Shown piece by piece: positions 16,440 through 25,913 of a stretch of 64,000 nt of DNA. The stretch comes from Acidobacteriota bacterium. GTDB lineage: Bacteria > Acidobacteriota > Terriglobia > Bryobacterales > Bryobacteraceae. The number at the start of each line of letters is the position of its first letter. Position 1 is the stretch's first letter. Location of the stretch: the NCBI GenBank assembly GCA_026393985.1, contig JAPKZB010000092.1, forward strand, positions 124,001 to 188,000, read 5' to 3'. A model generated the notes under the pieces. It made no database searches. It was not told the origin of the DNA and worked only from the letters and a program-made list of their open reading frames with translations. The position numbers were made by a program, and so were the translations under genes.

Positions 16440-17330
16440 ATGCCGCTACCTGTGCGTTTCGGTCGTTACGAACTGCAAGGGCTGTTAGACGAAGGTGGGG
16501 AATGGCATGTCTACGAGGCAGTGGATAGGACGACGGGCCGGGACGTAGCCGTGAAGATCCTGACCACCATCGACGGTAACCACGACGAGGAGAGAAAGCG
16601 GCGGTTTCTGCAGGGAGCACGGCTGGCGGTGTCGATTCAGCATGACAACGTCATTCCCGTCTATGACTACGGGGAGGAGCAGGGCTACCCGTTTCTGGCC
16701 GTCGAGTTGTCGCGCGGGGCGGACCTGCCGGACGCCATCAGGAACGGTCACACCGGGGACGCGGCGAACCGGACGCGGATTGCGTTTGAGGCGGCGCGGG
16801 CGTTGGAGTTTGTTCACCAACGCGGGATCATTCATGGCGAGATTGGACCCGAAAACATTTTCCTTGAGCAGAGTGGCCGGGCTAAGCTGCTGTACTTCGG
16901 AATTGCGCAGTCCAAGTATGCGGACTTATGTCATGCCGGGTGTTTGGATTGGCAGCCAGCGCCAAGGGTGGTTGCCAATGAAAGGTTATGCTCGTGGTTT
17001 ATCTTGACGCCCCCGGAGCAGCTAACGGGGTGTGCAGCGGTCACTCCGCGCACGGATGTTTATCGGTTCGGGATGGTGCTGTATGAGCTGTTCAGCGGGG
17101 TGAAGCCGTGGAACGGCGCTACGCTGGCGCGGCTGTATTCCGTAGTTCTGCACGAGATGCCGGAGGTGCAGCCGCTGGTGGCCGCCGGGACGCCGCGGCC
17201 GGTGGTGGAGCTGATCTATCGCTGTCTTGCGAAGAAGCCAGAGGAGCGGTTGCAGAGTCTCGGGGCGATTGTAGAGGTCTTGCGGGAGGTTCTGCTGGCG
17301 CTGGACGCCGGTCGCAACCGTGCGGACTGA
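16440..17330 (+). CDS. Pseudokinase paralogue (catalytic residues lost)
   Basis: 296 residues, clearly paralogous to the kinases on both sides and closest to the one at 17661 (shared RYELQ, YDYGEEQGYPF, GDAANRTRIA, VLYELFSGVKP and KKPEERLQS). Key residues are changed: the Gly-rich loop is LLDEGGEWHVY, alpha-C Glu is Gly59, HRDIKPEN is HGEIGPEN (catalytic Asp replaced by Glu after Gly, Lys by Gly), DFG is YFG (Tyr152), and the APE region is PPEQ. Only the VAVK Lys (39) is kept. It cannot be a normal kinase. It lacks the Ala/Pro linker and membrane helix of its neighbours, which are left as debris downstream. It may be a regulatory pseudokinase or a gene in decay; the intact frame through the C-lobe makes either possible. 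Confidence 0.8.
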   Translation: MPLPVRFGRYELQGLLDEGGEWHVYEAVDRTTGRDVAVKILTTIDGNHDEERKRRFLQGARLAVSIQHDNVIPVYDYGEEQGYPFLAVELSRGADLPDAIRNGHTGDAANRTRIAFEAARALEFVHQRGIIHGEIGPENIFLEQSGRAKLLYFGIAQSKYADLCHAGCLDWQPAPRVVANERLCSWFILTPPEQLTGCAAVTPRTDVYRFGMVLYELFSGVKPWNGATLARLYSVVLHEMPEVQPLVAAGTPRPVVELIYRCLAKKPEERLQSLGAIVEVLREVLLALDAGRNRAD

Positions 17331-17650
17331 GCCGCGCCTGGAGCCACTTTCCGCCGGTTGGGGTAATCGGCGGCAGAACGCTGCTCTGCGGGCGATGGCG
17401 ATGCGGGAGTTCCCTGGGCGACTCGGGTGAACTGGACTTTGGTGAGTACCCGAGGGGGTCTTGGCAGAACGTCGTTCTTCGTAGCCTTAGAGGTGGGGCA
17501 GAGCCCTCCGTGGTCTTGGAGAACGTGCCGGCGCGCGCCCCCGCTGTGCGGCCGCTGCTGTAGCACTTGGGCGGTCTGATGAATTTGTCGTTCGTGGCGG
17601 TGCTGCTGCTGATCCTGATTCTTTACGCTCTGCTTTTGCTGTTTGCGTAA
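17331..17650 (+). pseudogene. Decayed linker and membrane-helix tail of the middle kinase
   Basis: The 330-base stretch between the pseudokinase stop and the next kinase holds no full gene. Near its end, bases 17579-17650 encode MNLSFVAVLLLILILYALLL plus three residues, an obvious remnant of the C-terminal helix of the first kinase (VAVGVLLLILILYALLSLVA). Just before it, in another frame, VPARAPAVRPLL followed by a stop recalls the linker before that helix. The stop-to-start spacing to the next kinase (10 bases) equals that after the first kinase (9 bases), as expected of tandem copies. So the middle kinase once had the same tail and lost it by frameshift or deletion. The 23-codon remnant could still be translated. 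Confidence 0.7.
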
Positions 17651-17660
17651 AATAAGCTCT

Positions 17661-19331
17661 ATGCAGTTACCGGTGCGGTTCGCTCGCTACGAACTGCAAG
17701 CTTTTCTGGGCGGAGGGATGTCGCATGTCTACCAGGCGGTAGACACGGTGATGGGCCGTGCCGTGGCCGTAAAGATTCTGACCGAGCAGGGCATTCGCGA
17801 CGCGGAGGCCAAGCAGCGTTTTCTGCACGAGGCGCGGCTGGCGGCGTCGATCCAGCATGATCATATTGTGACCGTCTATGACTACGGGGAGGAGCAGGGC
17901 TACCCGTTCATGGTGCTTGAGTTTCTGCGTGGGGAGGACTTGCGGGACGCCATCCGGCAGGGCCATGCCGGGGACGCGGCGAACCGGACGCGGATTGCGC
18001 TCGAGGTGGCGCGGGCGCTGGGGTTTGTGCACCAGCGCGGGATCATTCACCGCGACATCAAGCCCGAAAACATTTTTATTGAGCAAAGCGGCCGGGCCAA
18101 ACTAATGGATTTCGGGATTGCCAAATCCGAGGGTCTGAACCTGACGAAGACCGGCCAGTCGATGGGGACGCCGTTCTACATGGCTCCGGAACAGGTGGTG
18201 GGTGGGGCGGTGACACCGCTGGCCGATGTTTACTCGTTTGGGATGGTGCTGTATGAGCTGTTCAGCGGCGTGAAGCCGGTGAACGGCGATAGCCTGCAGC
18301 GGCTGTTCTATGTGATTCTGCACGAGACGCCGGATCGCGAGCCGCTCATGGCGGCCGGGACGCCGGGGCCGGTGGCGGAGCTGATCTATCGCTGTATAGC
18401 GAAGAAGCCGGAAGAGCGGCTGCAGAGTTTTGGGGCGATTGCGGAGGTTTTGCAGGGGGTGCTGGCGGGTGTGGCCGCGCCGGTGGCGACGGTCGCGTCC
18501 ATGCCAGTGGCCGGTCCGGCCGCGAGTCCCGTGGCTGGTTCGGTAGCGGGGGGCGGCAGCGGCGCGGGGAAGGCCGCTCTGGTGGCCGGGGCGGTGGTTG
18601 TGGTGGTGCTGTTGGGCGCGGGTGCGTGGTGGTATCAGCGGCGGCCGCAGCCGGTGGCGGCTCCGGCGCCGAAGCCGGCGGTGGTGCGCGGCGGCGCGGT
18701 GGTGCCGGTGGCGGCGGGAGAGTTCGAGTTCGGGGGCGACCGGAAGAAGATGAGCCTGGCCGCGTTCTCGATCGACCGGGCCGAGGTTTCGCATCGGGCC
18801 TACGCCGCGTTTGCGCAGGCGACGGGGGCGGCGGACTCTCCGGGTTCGCCGGAGCTTCCGGTGGGGAATGTGACATTTGACCAGGCGAAGGCGTTCTGCG
18901 CCTGGGCGGGTAAGCGGTTGCCGAGCGAGGAGCAGTGGGAGAAGGCGGCGCGGGGCGCCGACGGGCGGAGTTATCCCTGGGGCAGCGAGAGGAAAGCTGA
19001 ACTGGCGGTGGTGAAGGAGAATCCGGCGGCGGCGAAGGGCCCGTTGGCGGTCGATTCGCTCGCGGCGGGGGCGAGCCCGGCGGGGGCGCTGCACATGGCA
19101 GGGAACGTGTGGGAGTGGGTGGATAAGCCGCATACCCCGACCGCGCTGGCGGTGGAGAGCCTGCAGCAGCTGCTGAAGCCGCCGCCGGTGGCGGGGGAGG
19201 CGTGGCATCGCATCAAAGGCGGGGCGTACGACCGCGGGATTGCCGAGGCGCTGGCGTTTGAGTTTGTCAGCATGCCGGCGCGGTTTCGCAGTCCGAACAT
19301 CGGCTTTCGCTGCGTACTGCCCGCTGAATAG
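17661..19331 (+). CDS. Membrane Ser/Thr kinase fused to a formylglycine-generating-enzyme-like (FGE-sulfatase) domain
   Basis: 556 residues. The N-terminal kinase domain (1-275) has every catalytic residue (Lys38, Glu57, HRDIKPEN Asp132, DFG Asp150, APE). A linker and one membrane helix follow (about 304-325, AALVAGAVVVVVLLGAGAWWY). The C-terminal domain (350-556), outside the membrane, is an FGE/SUMF1-type fold: FSIDRAEVSHRAYAAF, the FDQAKAFCAWAGKRLPSEEQWEKAARG signature region, AGNVWEWVDKP, KGGAYDRG and the closing GFRCVLP. In this kinase class the FGE fold usually serves as an extracytoplasmic binding or scaffold domain. I chose ATG 17661 over an in-frame TTG at 17643 because it matches the start of the sister kinases. 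It closes the T6SS-linked block. Confidence 0.92.
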   Translation: MQLPVRFARYELQAFLGGGMSHVYQAVDTVMGRAVAVKILTEQGIRDAEAKQRFLHEARLAASIQHDHIVTVYDYGEEQGYPFMVLEFLRGEDLRDAIRQGHAGDAANRTRIALEVARALGFVHQRGIIHRDIKPENIFIEQSGRAKLMDFGIAKSEGLNLTKTGQSMGTPFYMAPEQVVGGAVTPLADVYSFGMVLYELFSGVKPVNGDSLQRLFYVILHETPDREPLMAAGTPGPVAELIYRCIAKKPEERLQSFGAIAEVLQGVLAGVAAPVATVASMPVAGPAASPVAGSVAGGGSGAGKAALVAGAVVVVVLLGAGAWWYQRRPQPVAAPAPKPAVVRGGAVVPVAAGEFEFGGDRKKMSLAAFSIDRAEVSHRAYAAFAQATGAADSPGSPELPVGNVTFDQAKAFCAWAGKRLPSEEQWEKAARGADGRSYPWGSERKAELAVVKENPAAAKGPLAVDSLAAGASPAGALHMAGNVWEWVDKPHTPTALAVESLQQLLKPPPVAGEAWHRIKGGAYDRGIAEALAFEFVSMPARFRSPNIGFRCVLPAE

Positions 19332-19366
19332 TGCGGCGGGCAGGCACGACCCATTACACTGGCTGA

Positions 19367-20707
<1,341 letters not shown>

Positions 20708-20708
20708 C

Positions 20709-21461
20709 GTGGTGATCTCGCTGTTCATTACCTGCTACAACGACGCGCTCTTCCCGCGGACGGGCAAGGCGGTGGTGGAGGTGCTCGAACGGCTCGGCCA
20801 TACGGTCGAGTTCCGCGCCGCGCAAACCTGCTGCGGGCAGATGCACTACAACACCGGCTACCGGGAGGACTCCTACGCGCTGCTGCGGCAGTTTCTCGAC
20901 GTATTTGCCGATGCCGAGGTGATCGTGTGTCCGTCATCGTCGTGCGTGGCGATGATGCGGGACCACTATCCGAAGATGGCCGCGCAGTTGAACGATTCGG
21001 CGCTGCAGGCGCAGGTGGAGGCGATTCTGCCGCGGGTGTTTGAGTTCTCCGAACTGCTCGTCGATAAGCTCGGGGTGACGGACGTGGGCGCGTTCTACCC
21101 GCATACGGTGACGCTGCACGCTTCCTGCCACGCGCTGCGTTCGCTGCACATCGGTACGAAGCCGGCCGAGCTGTTGCAGCAGGTGAAGGGGCTGACGCTG
21201 CTTGAGCTGCCGGATGCCGACCAGTGCTGCGGGTTTGGTGGGACGTTTGCGGTGAAGAATCCGGATGTCTCGGCGGCGATGTTGTCGGATAAGGTGCAGT
21301 GCGTGCTCGGCACCAAGGCCGAAGCGTGCACGGGGGCGGACAACTCGTGCCTGATGCACATTGGCGGCGCGCTGAGCCGGCAGCGGACCGGGGTGCGGAC
21401 GATTCATCTGGCCGAGATTCTGGCCGCGACCGAGGAAGGCAGCAGGGAGAAGACCGTATGA
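20709..21461 (+). CDS. lutA: Lactate utilization protein A, (Fe-S)-binding oxidoreductase subunit
   Basis: 250-residue LutA/YkgE-type protein with the two CCG-domain halves: AAQTCCGQMHYNTGY then CPSSSC, and HASCHALR then DQCCGFGGTF. These cysteine-rich domains bind iron-sulfur clusters or heterodisulfide-like centres. With LutB and LutC it forms the iron-sulfur L-lactate dehydrogenase system that oxidises lactate to pyruvate. The start is GTG at 20709 or the next GTG at 20712, both giving VISLFITCYN; the longer upstream frame lies inside argG. The 3' end overlaps lutB by ATGA. Confidence 0.93.
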   Translation: MVISLFITCYNDALFPRTGKAVVEVLERLGHTVEFRAAQTCCGQMHYNTGYREDSYALLRQFLDVFADAEVIVCPSSSCVAMMRDHYPKMAAQLNDSALQAQVEAILPRVFEFSELLVDKLGVTDVGAFYPHTVTLHASCHALRSLHIGTKPAELLQQVKGLTLLELPDADQCCGFGGTFAVKNPDVSAAMLSDKVQCVLGTKAEACTGADNSCLMHIGGALSRQRTGVRTIHLAEILAATEEGSREKTV

Positions 21462-22870
21462 GCGTTCGGGTTGGAGAGGCCGCCAGCGCCCCGCCGTTTC
21501 CGGAAGCCGCCAAGAAGATGGTGGCCAATTCGCAGCTGCGGCGCAATGTGCGGCACGCGACGGATGTGATCCGGACGAAGCGCGGCCGGGTGGTGGGCGA
21601 AAAAGAAGACTGGGAGGCGCTGCGCAACGCCGGCAAGGCGATTAAAGATCACACGCTCGCGAACCTCGACCGCTATCTGCTGCAGTTTGAAGAGGCGTGC
21701 ACGAAGGCCGGCGGCAAGGTCCACTGGGCGCGGGACGCCGATGAAGCCAACCGCATCATTGTGGAACTGGTGAAGCAGTACGAGGCGGACGAGGTGATCA
21801 AGGTCAAGACGATGACCTCGGACGAGACGCGGCTGAACGTCGCGCTCGAAGCCGCGGGCATCACGCCGTTTGAGACCGACCTGGCCGACCTGATCGTGCA
21901 GTTGGGCGAGGACAAGCCGTCGCATATCGTCGTGCCGGCGCTGCACCGCAACCGCATGGAGATCCGCGAGATCTTCATGAAGAAGATGGGCCTCGACACG
22001 CTCGGCTATCAGCCGGAGGATCTGGCCGGGGCGGCGCGGCAGTATCTGCGCGAGCGGTTTTTGCGGGTGAAGGTGGGCATCAGCGGCGCGAACTATCTGG
22101 TGGCGGAGACCGGTTCGGTGGTGGTGGTCGAGTCGGAAGGCAACGGCCGCATGTGCCTGTCGCTGCCCGAGGTGCTGATCAGCATTGTGGGCGTCGAGAA
22201 GGTGATTCCGCGGTTTGAAGACCTGGAGGTTTTCCTGCAACTGCTGCCGCGTTCGGCCACGGGCGAGCGGATGAATCCTTACAACTCGATCTGGACGGGC
22301 GTGACGCCGGGGGACGGGCCGCAGGCGTTTCATATCGTGCTGCTCGACAACGGGCGAACGGAGGTGCTGGCCGATCCGGAGTCCCGCGAGACGCTCGATT
22401 GCATTCGCTGCGGGGCTTGTTTGAACGCCTGCCCGGTGTATCGGCAGACGGGCGGCCACGCGTATGGATCGGTTTACGGCGGGCCGATTGGGGCGATTTT
22501 GACGCCGCAACTGCAGTCGATGGAGCATTCGCAGACGCTGCCTTATGCTTCGTCGCTGTGCGGGGCCTGCTATGAGGTCTGTCCGGTGAAGATCAACATT
22601 CCCGAGATATTGATTCACCTGCGGACGAAGGTGGTCGAGAGCGGCCATGCGCCGCTGGCTGAGCGGCTGGCGATGAAGGGGGCCGCGTTTGCGATGTCGA
22701 AGGCGAGCCGGCTGAGTCTGGCGCATGCGTTTGCGCGGCTGGGGCAGTGGCCGTTTAACGACGATGGGAAGCTCGACAATCTGCCGGGTCTGCTGGCCGG
22801 GTGGACGGAGACGCGCGATCTGGACGCGATTCCCGCGGAATCGTTCCGGGAATGGTGGGCCAAGCGATGA
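21458..22870 (+). CDS. lutB: Lactate utilization protein B, 2x[4Fe-4S] iron-sulfur protein
   Basis: 470-residue LutB. The N-terminal LUD domain (about 60-300) contains VKVKTMTSDETRLNVALEAAG and the GANYLVAETGSVVVVESEGNGR segment. The C-terminal part carries two cluster motifs, CIRCGACLNACPVY and CGACYEVCPV, as expected for two [4Fe-4S] clusters passing electrons between LutA and LutC. The start ATG (21458) overlaps the lutA stop and the stop overlaps lutC, both as ATGA, so the three genes are translationally coupled. Confidence 0.95.
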   Translation: MSVRVGEAASAPPFPEAAKKMVANSQLRRNVRHATDVIRTKRGRVVGEKEDWEALRNAGKAIKDHTLANLDRYLLQFEEACTKAGGKVHWARDADEANRIIVELVKQYEADEVIKVKTMTSDETRLNVALEAAGITPFETDLADLIVQLGEDKPSHIVVPALHRNRMEIREIFMKKMGLDTLGYQPEDLAGAARQYLRERFLRVKVGISGANYLVAETGSVVVVESEGNGRMCLSLPEVLISIVGVEKVIPRFEDLEVFLQLLPRSATGERMNPYNSIWTGVTPGDGPQAFHIVLLDNGRTEVLADPESRETLDCIRCGACLNACPVYRQTGGHAYGSVYGGPIGAILTPQLQSMEHSQTLPYASSLCGACYEVCPVKINIPEILIHLRTKVVESGHAPLAERLAMKGAAFAMSKASRLSLAHAFARLGQWPFNDDGKLDNLPGLLAGWTETRDLDAIPAESFREWWAKR

Positions 22871-23484
22871 CGGCGCGGGAGCAGGTGCTGGCCCGGATCC
22901 GGAAGAACCAAGGGGGTCCGGCGGACCAATCGATCCCGCGGGAGTACGCGGATGTGTCACCGCTGTCGCGCGAAGAGGTGGTGGAGCAGTTTGCGGACCG
23001 CCTGCGGGACTATAACGCGACGGTGCACCGCTGTGCCGCTGCGGCCGTGGCCGAGACGGTGGCGGGAATTCTGCGGGCGCGCGGGAAGACCGGGTTGCTG
23101 GTGCCGGCCGGCGTGCCGGCGGCTTGGCTGCCGGAGGTGTTCGCGTTTCGCGTCGATGAGGGGCTTTCTTATGCCGAGCTCGATGCGAGCCAAGGGGTAT
23201 TGACGGCTTGTGACGGCGCGATTGCGTTGACGGGGACGATTGTCATTGCGCACACGCCCGGGCAGGGCCGCCGGGCGCTGTCGCTCGTGCCGGATTATCA
23301 TCTTTGCGTGGTCCGTCTCGACCAGCTCGTCGCTACGGTTCCCGAGGGCATGCGCCGGATGGCGGGGCTGCTGCCGGCGCCGCTGACGACGATTTCGGGG
23401 CCGTCGGCGACCTCGGACATCGAGATGATCCGCGTCAAGGGGGTGCATGGCCCGCGGACGCTGGAAGTGATTCTGGTCGACTGA
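22867..23484 (+). CDS. lutC: Lactate utilization protein C (LUD domain)
   Basis: 205-residue LutC/YkgG protein, a single LUD domain. The N-terminus MTAREQVLARIRKNQGG is the usual helix, and the core keeps ACDGAIALTGTIVI, LVPDYHLCVVRLDQLVATVPEGM and the closing SGPSATSDIEMIRVKGVHGP characteristic of the family. It completes the lactate dehydrogenase complex. It is the last gene of the argG-lutABC run and converges on the next gene across 9 bases; a short CTGAG/CTCAG hairpin (23481-23497) covers the junction but has no T-tract. Confidence 0.93.
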   Translation: MTAREQVLARIRKNQGGPADQSIPREYADVSPLSREEVVEQFADRLRDYNATVHRCAAAAVAETVAGILRARGKTGLLVPAGVPAAWLPEVFAFRVDEGLSYAELDASQGVLTACDGAIALTGTIVIAHTPGQGRRALSLVPDYHLCVVRLDQLVATVPEGMRRMAGLLPAPLTTISGPSATSDIEMIRVKGVHGPRTLEVILVD

Positions 23485-23493
23485 GGCGGTGGC

Positions 23494-24300
23494 TCAGCGG
23501 GCTGGGTGGGCGCGTTCGCCGAGCCAGCGGAGGGCGGGTTCGAGGATGGGGGTCAGCCCTTTGTAGTCGGCCATAGCTGGCGGTGTCGTCTCCAGCACCC
23601 CGCGCAACAGTTGCTGCTGTACCGGGCTCAAAGTAGCGAGAGACTGCTGATAGGTATGGATGGTGAAGAGCACGCAGCCGGAGTCTGGCAGCGCGGTGAG
23701 CGTTTGCCGCTCGACGCGGAGGTAGCAGCGGTCACCCGCGTTTTGGGGCGTTACTTCGCTGTTTGCGAAACGAACCCAATCGTTCCAGCGGGAGCTGAGG
23801 TCCAGCTGGCCGGTGGGTTTCATGCTCCAGTTCAGGCGGCCTACGGGGCGCCCGGGCTTGAGGCGGGCGAGGAGGTTCCTGGTTGGTTCGCCGAGCGTTG
23901 CGGCGTAGCCGGGCACGGGGTCGTGAATGGCGAGCAGGGGGCGTCCCATCTTTTCGTTGAGGCACCAGCCGTTGGCGAAGCAGAGGTGGCCGGCGATGAG
24001 TTCCTGGTCGCCGGAGGCGCGGAGAATCAGCAGATCCTCGGCCACGCGGGCGCCCACTTCAGCCAGGGTGGCGGCAGGCCGTTGCAGCACGGCGGCGGCT
24101 TCCCGCTGGGCTGGTTCCGAACCCGGCAGCGCCTGTTGATAGTAATCCGGCCAGTCCTCCAGCAGCCGCGTCTTTTCCTGCAGTTCCGCGGGGGTGGCGG
24201 CATCCTGTTCGAGGATCGCCTGTTCGGCCGTCAGCGGCGTCACGCCCAGGCGCAGTTCGAAGCGGGGAGATAGGAAGGGAAAGTAACTGGACGGGATCAT
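23494..24300 (-). CDS. Heme-dependent oxidative N-demethylase-like protein (DUF3445)
   Basis: 268-residue protein matching by eye the DUF3445/HDOD family, which uses a heme of PAS-like fold to demethylate secondary amines. Recognisable stretches are AGHLCFANGWCLNEKMGRPLLAIHDPVPGY, the RLNWSMKPTGQLDL segment and CYLRVERQTLTALPDSGCVLFTIHTY near the C-terminus. The start ATG at 24300 gives MIPSSYFPFLSPRFELRLG, a normal family start; a longer in-frame ATG would overlap the divergent gene and was not chosen. It shares a 39-base AT-richer intergenic region with that gene. Confidence 0.8.
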   Translation of the reverse strand: MIPSSYFPFLSPRFELRLGVTPLTAEQAILEQDAATPAELQEKTRLLEDWPDYYQQALPGSEPAQREAAAVLQRPAATLAEVGARVAEDLLILRASGDQELIAGHLCFANGWCLNEKMGRPLLAIHDPVPGYAATLGEPTRNLLARLKPGRPVGRLNWSMKPTGQLDLSSRWNDWVRFANSEVTPQNAGDRCYLRVERQTLTALPDSGCVLFTIHTYQQSLATLSPVQQQLLRGVLETTPPAMADYKGLTPILEPALRWLGERAHPAR

Positions 24301-24339
24301 TTTAAATCTCTTAATGATGGTAGACTTAGCTTTCCCCTT

Positions 24340-25899
24340 ATGCGCGTTCATCTGGTAAATCCGAGTGATATGGCTTTCGGCACCGCCGTCATCACGCCTC
24401 GCTGGCTTTATGTCCTTGCTGCCGCGACACCGGAAGAGTTTGGCGATCCCGTCATCTGGGACGAGACGCTCGAGCATTTCGACCCGGCGCAAGTGCAGGC
24501 AGGGGATGTGGTTGGCATCGGCGTCCACACCGGGAACGCGCTGCGCGGCTACGAAGTAGGCCGGCTGGCGCGGGAGCGCGGAGCGTGGGTGGTCTACGGT
24601 GGCATTCACTCGACGCTGTACCCGGAGGAGATCCTGGAACGGGGTCACGCGCATGTGGCGGTGAAGGGCGACGGCGACCAGATTTGGGCCAAGGCGATCC
24701 GGGATTGCGTCAAGGGCAGTCCGGACCGGATTTACGAGGGGGGCAAGGTGCCGCCGGAGCATTTCATGCCCGCCCGCTGGGACCTGCTGCCGAAGGGTGC
24801 TTATATGTGGGCTTCGGTGCAGACGGTGCGCGGTTGTCCGAAGCACTGTTCGTTCTGCTCGGTCTGGCGGACGGACGGGCAGAAGCCGCGGCAACGCACC
24901 TCGGATGTGGTGATTGACGAGATTGTGCAGCTGCGCCGTTTGGGCTTCCGCTTCATCGCGCTGGCTGATGACAACTTCTACCCGGTGAGCTTCACCGACA
25001 TCAAGCTGGCCGAGCGGCAGGGTAACGCCGAGAAGGTCGCTAACTACCTGGCCATCCGGGAAGAGCGTTATGAGTTGATGGCGCGGCTGGCGAAGTTGCC
25101 GGGCGACATGAACTTCTTCACGCAGATCACGATGGAAGCGGCCGAGGATCTGGAGTTCCTGGCGGCGATGAAGAAGGCCCGGATTCGCGGGGCGCTGGTC
25201 GGGGTGGAGGCGGTGACGCCGGAAGGTCTGAAGGAGGTCTACAAAGACTTCAACTACGCCGGCGAGGAGCTGGTGCAGCGGTTGCAGGCGTTCCGCGACA
25301 ACGGCGTGCATGTGCTCGGTTCGTTCATCTTTGGCCTGGCTTCCGATCGGCAGATCACCTTTGAAGCGACGCAGGCGCTAGCGCGGCGTGCCAAGTTGAC
25401 CTTCGCACAGTTCGTGATGTTGACGCCGTTCCCTGGGACGGTGGACTTTGACAAGTGGGAGAAGGGCTTCGGCGGCAATCCGCCGCTGGTTGAAGGGATT
25501 CCGATTACGCGCTACTGGCTGATTCCGGCGCACAAGCGCCCGAAGATGTTCATGCCGCACCCGACGATGAGCTCCGAGGAGTTGCGGCAGCGGACGCAGG
25601 GCGTCTGGGACGAGTTCTATAGCTTTAAGGCGATCTGGGAGCGTTCTGCGTGCACCCCGAATTTGCGGGCCCGTCTGGCGTTTATCTTCATTTCGAAGCT
25701 GTACCGGCAGATGTACGCCTCGACCGGTATCGCCACCGACAGCGCGCGCCGTTCGAAGGCGAATAACTGGGCCCGCTGGCTGGCCAAGCCGACGCAGAAA
25801 CTGTTTCAGGCTAAGCCCATGCCGGAACTGCAGGCCCCGGCGCGGCGGCCGAAGCCGCAGCCGCAACTGTCTAGCGATCCTCTGCGGGTGATTTCCTAA
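24340..25899 (+). CDS. B12-binding-domain-type radical SAM protein, substrate unknown
   Basis: 519 residues. The N-terminal part (1-135) looks like the cobalamin-binding Rossmann domain that precedes many radical SAM domains (MRVHLVNPSD; DVVGIGVHTGNALRGYEVGRL; VVYGGIHSTLYPEEIL) but shows no clear DxHxxG motif. The radical SAM cluster motif is RGCPKHCSFC (Cys166, Cys170, Cys173, CX3CX2C). Downstream are IALADDNFYPV, ARIRGALVGVEAVTPEGL and the LTPFPGTVDFDKWEK segment common to BchE/HpnP-like families. The C-terminal 60 residues are basic and Pro-rich. matB follows after 14 bases, so it is probably co-transcribed with matBC. The exact reaction cannot be assigned. Confidence 0.85.
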   Translation: MRVHLVNPSDMAFGTAVITPRWLYVLAAATPEEFGDPVIWDETLEHFDPAQVQAGDVVGIGVHTGNALRGYEVGRLARERGAWVVYGGIHSTLYPEEILERGHAHVAVKGDGDQIWAKAIRDCVKGSPDRIYEGGKVPPEHFMPARWDLLPKGAYMWASVQTVRGCPKHCSFCSVWRTDGQKPRQRTSDVVIDEIVQLRRLGFRFIALADDNFYPVSFTDIKLAERQGNAEKVANYLAIREERYELMARLAKLPGDMNFFTQITMEAAEDLEFLAAMKKARIRGALVGVEAVTPEGLKEVYKDFNYAGEELVQRLQAFRDNGVHVLGSFIFGLASDRQITFEATQALARRAKLTFAQFVMLTPFPGTVDFDKWEKGFGGNPPLVEGIPITRYWLIPAHKRPKMFMPHPTMSSEELRQRTQGVWDEFYSFKAIWERSACTPNLRARLAFIFISKLYRQMYASTGIATDSARRSKANNWARWLAKPTQKLFQAKPMPELQAPARRPKPQPQLSSDPLRVIS

Positions 25900-25913
25900 A
25901 GTAAGCTGCCGCC

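Noticed and set aside
23481-23497. Terminator between lutC and the DUF3445-like gene
   Set aside because: Only a 5-bp CTGAG/CTCAG stem with no T-tract, and it overlaps both stop codons.
24301-24339. Extended N-terminus (MNAHKGKAKSTIIKRFK) for the DUF3445-like protein
   Set aside because: It would start inside the divergent radical SAM gene and does not look like the family's N-terminus.
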